From Burkholderiaceae bacterium (GTDB lineage Bacteria; Pseudomonadota; Gammaproteobacteria; Burkholderiales; Burkholderiaceae), in the NCBI GenBank assembly GCA_022701845.1, contig JAKONS010000236.1:1-7625 (forward strand): 7,625 nt of DNA, in the 5' to 3' direction. Shown here in pieces: positions 6,801-7,625 of this stretch (positions are counted from its first letter, which is position 1; each line of letters begins with the position of its first letter). A program made the position numbers and the translations under genes. The notes below the pieces were generated by a model. That model was not told the DNA's origin and did not search any database. It saw only the letters and a list, made by a program, of their open reading frames with translations.

Positions 6801-7625
6801 GACGCCACCGGCCACAAGCGCCACGACGCCGCCCGCGACGCGCTGCTGCGCAAGGAGCGCGCGGCGAGTTCGGCGGCGCGCAACGCCAACGACCTCAAGG
6901 ACCGGTTCCTGGCGGTGATGTCGCACGAGCTGAAGCATCCGCTCAACCTGATCCAGGTGCATGCCGAGCTGCTGGCGCGGCTGCCGGAGCTGCAGCAGCT
7001 GCCGGCGCTGCGGCGTGCGGCCGACAGCATCCGCGGCGCGGTGCGCAGCCAGACCAAGATCATCGACGACCTGCTCGACCTGTCGCGCGCGCGCACCGGC
7101 AAGCTGGCGCTGCAGCCGGAGCCGGTGGCGGTCTCCACCGCGCTGCAGGCGATCGTCGGCGCCGCGCGCGTCGATGCCGACGCGCGCGGCATCGCCCTGC
7201 ACTGGTTCTGCGACGAACCCGACGACCTGGTGCTGCAGTGCGACCGGGTGCGCACCGAGCAGATCCTGTGGAACCTGCTCGGCAACGCGATCAAGTTCAC
7301 CCCCGACGGCGGCACGGTGACGGTGGAGCTGGCGCGGGAGGGCACCGAGATGCGGCTGCGGGTGCGCGACACCGGCCGCGGCATCGACGCCGACTACCTG
7401 CCGCAGGTGTTCGGGCTGTTCAGCCAGGCGGACGATCCGGGCCGGCCGTTCCACCGCGGCCTGGGCATCGGCCTGGCGCTGGTGCAGGACCTGGCGCAGG
7501 CGCAGGGCGGCCGGGTGGCGGTGGAATCCGCCGGCATCGACCAGGGTTCGGTGTTCACCGTGTGGCTGCCGCTGCTGCCGCAGGGCGCCCGGCCGGCCGA
7601 CGGCCCGGTGCCGGACGTCTCGGCG
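3834..7625 (+). CDS. CheB methylesterase/CheR methyltransferase fused to PAS domains and a sensor histidine kinase (3' end outside window)
   Basis: The frame runs from ATG 3834 (MEKLSTDG) for 1264 codons to the window end without a stop. Domains in order: CheB methylesterase (about 24-205) with its catalytic triad Ser32 (GASAGG), His59 and Asp151 (SGSDGAIGL); an acidic Gly-rich linker (215-245); CheR methyltransferase (about 246-510) with YKRATVLRRIERR, SAM-binding AGCATGEEAYS (348-358), ATDIDE (380-385) and CCRNLLIY (450-457); a degenerate PAS (about 550-655); a coiled coil (673-760); PAS (764-870); PAS with PAC (880-990); HisKA with SHELKHPLN, phosphoacceptor His1031; and HATPase with N box around Asn1147-Asn1151, DTGRGI (1179-1184) and GLGIGLAL (1209-1216). 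There is no receiver before CheB, and no signal peptide or membrane segment, so it is cytoplasmic. Relatives often end in a receiver domain, which would lie past the window. No alternative in-frame start exists between the lysR stop and 3834. The partner receptors or response regulators are unknown. Confidence 0.95.
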   Translation, partial: MEKLSTDGVDRTEIAAAGTGRLDFPVVGLGASAGGMESLQRFFDAMPERNGMAFVIVLHLSPHHISHAASILQRHTAMPVLQVMRAVPIAADHVYVIPPNHDLVVADGHLELQHPERMAGAHVAIDLLFRTLAHAHGQRAVCAVLSGSGSDGAIGLKRVKELGGVTLAQTPEDAAFAEMPRAAIATGMVDLVLPVAEMPARLIAMWRNAQRILLPEDERDDGDAGGSGGEHGAPPAAVEAPDTGERALHDVMSLLRVRSGHDFRHYKRATVLRRIERRLQVSGMHDLPAYADYLREHPEESGALLQDMLISVTNFFRDAESFEALERLVVPTLLDQRPADETLRAWVAGCATGEEAYSLSILLREASARRVDAPASQIFATDIDERALSIARTGIYPSGIAADVSAQRLGQFFHREGDDLRVAKTLREQVLFAAHNVLRDPPFSRLDLICCRNLLIYVGREAQIRILEMFRFALRPGGFLFLGTSESAEVASNLFVVVDKKNRIYRANAHAPFSRNLPMPTFTPAERMPAVGQATTALRERGRASVADQHQRAIAQYALPSLLVDEQQVILHLSEGVGRYLEQAGGLPTTDLLPNVRPALRIELRTALFQLSQTGLRVDTRGVSFEHGGQQSLVRLSVCPVPRADAARPHVLVIFEETGHSIQGPPLPTDPAERQLLARYEREMEQLKEHLRNTVEHADISTEELKASNEELQAINEELRSATEELETSKEELQSMNEELFTVNAELKTKVEETGKANDDLQNFILASDIATVFIDRELRIKRFTPQAATVFNVIATDVERPLLDITSRLRYPELADDVAQVFDHLRMVERPVEGIDGLHYLARIRPYRTLDDRIAGAVLTFVDVTELRRARQELLDGQERLRVAALTTQDYAIVTMDPQGVVNTWNEGAHRVFGWESAEVVGQHVRMLFTPEDRAAQAPEAELRLALQSGRAEDERWHLRKDGTVFYCSGVMTPLGEGAAGGFVKIARDATGHKRHDAARDALLRKERAASSAARNANDLKDRFLAVMSHELKHPLNLIQVHAELLARLPELQQLPALRRAADSIRGAVRSQTKIIDDLLDLSRARTGKLALQPEPVAVSTALQAIVGAARVDADARGIALHWFCDEPDDLVLQCDRVRTEQILWNLLGNAIKFTPDGGTVTVELAREGTEMRLRVRDTGRGIDADYLPQVFGLFSQADDPGRPFHRGLGIGLALVQDLAQAQGGRVAVESAGIDQGSVFTVWLPLLPQGARPADGPVPDVSA
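5940..6086 (+). repeat. Seven tandem 21-bp units coding an EEL heptad coiled coil
   Basis: Inside the hybrid kinase, residues 703-751 consist of seven consecutive seven-residue units. Six begin with EEL and the seventh with AEL: EELKASN, EELQAIN, EELRSAT, EELETSK, EELQSMN, EELFTVN, AELKTKV. In DNA each unit is 21 bp and opens with GAG/GAA GAG/GAA CTG, except the last (GCC GAG CTC). The regular Leu spacing marks a parallel coiled coil that should join the protein into a dimer and pass signals from the CheB/CheR half to the PAS and kinase half. Similar coiled coils are known in CheB-CheR-PAS fusions. Confidence 0.85.

Noticed and set aside
3843..7454. A 1203-residue open frame on the minus strand, antisense to the kinase gene
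   Set aside because: Its product is dominated by Arg, His, Gln, Gly and Ala with no recognisable domain. The plus strand encodes a continuous set of well-known domains over the same bases. Long antisense frames are an expected by-product of strong G/C third-position bias.

Overview
The window is very GC-rich (roughly 70%, judged by eye) with strong G/C third-position bias. It carries a Bug-family periplasmic solute-binding protein, a family greatly expanded in Burkholderiales, beside a divergent LysR regulator and a chemotaxis-type hybrid sensor kinase. Together these suggest a Betaproteobacterium of the order Burkholderiales (Comamonadaceae or relatives). This is inferred from gene content and style; no rRNA or tRNA is present to confirm it.

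Layout. Positions 1-1580, minus strand: a gamma-glutamyltransferase-like N-terminal nucleophile hydrolase, missing only its last few residues at the window edge. Positions 1581-1660: a short gap with a GC-rich hairpin. Positions 1661-2656, minus strand: the Bug-type binding protein with a signal peptide. Positions 2657-2864: a divergent control region, much more AT-rich than its surroundings, with candidate promoters for both directions and a perfect 12-bp palindrome. Positions 2865-3764, plus strand: a LysR-type regulator. Positions 3765-3833: a short gap with small competing hairpins and no clear promoter. Positions 3834-7625, plus strand, open at the window end: one very long gene for a fused CheB methylesterase / CheR methyltransferase / PAS / coiled coil / PAS / PAS / histidine kinase protein, of which 1264 residues are visible.

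How the genes fit together. The Bug protein and the GGT-like hydrolase look like a two-gene unit read leftwards and probably controlled by the divergent LysR. A plausible job is capture of an amide-type or gamma-glutamyl-type organic acid in the periplasm and cytoplasmic hydrolysis of it after uptake; the membrane transporter subunits are not in the window. The GGT-like enzyme has no signal peptide, and several positions that bind the gamma-glutamyl group in classical GGT look changed, so its substrate may not be gamma-glutamyl at all. The CheB-CheR kinase is a cytoplasmic signalling protein with no evident link to the transport unit.

No mobile element, CRISPR array, or RNA gene was seen. The gene families are known. 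The most noteworthy points are the altered substrate pocket of the GGT-like enzyme, the fused opposing methylation activities with their near-perfect heptad coiled coil, and the palindrome in the divergent promoter region.
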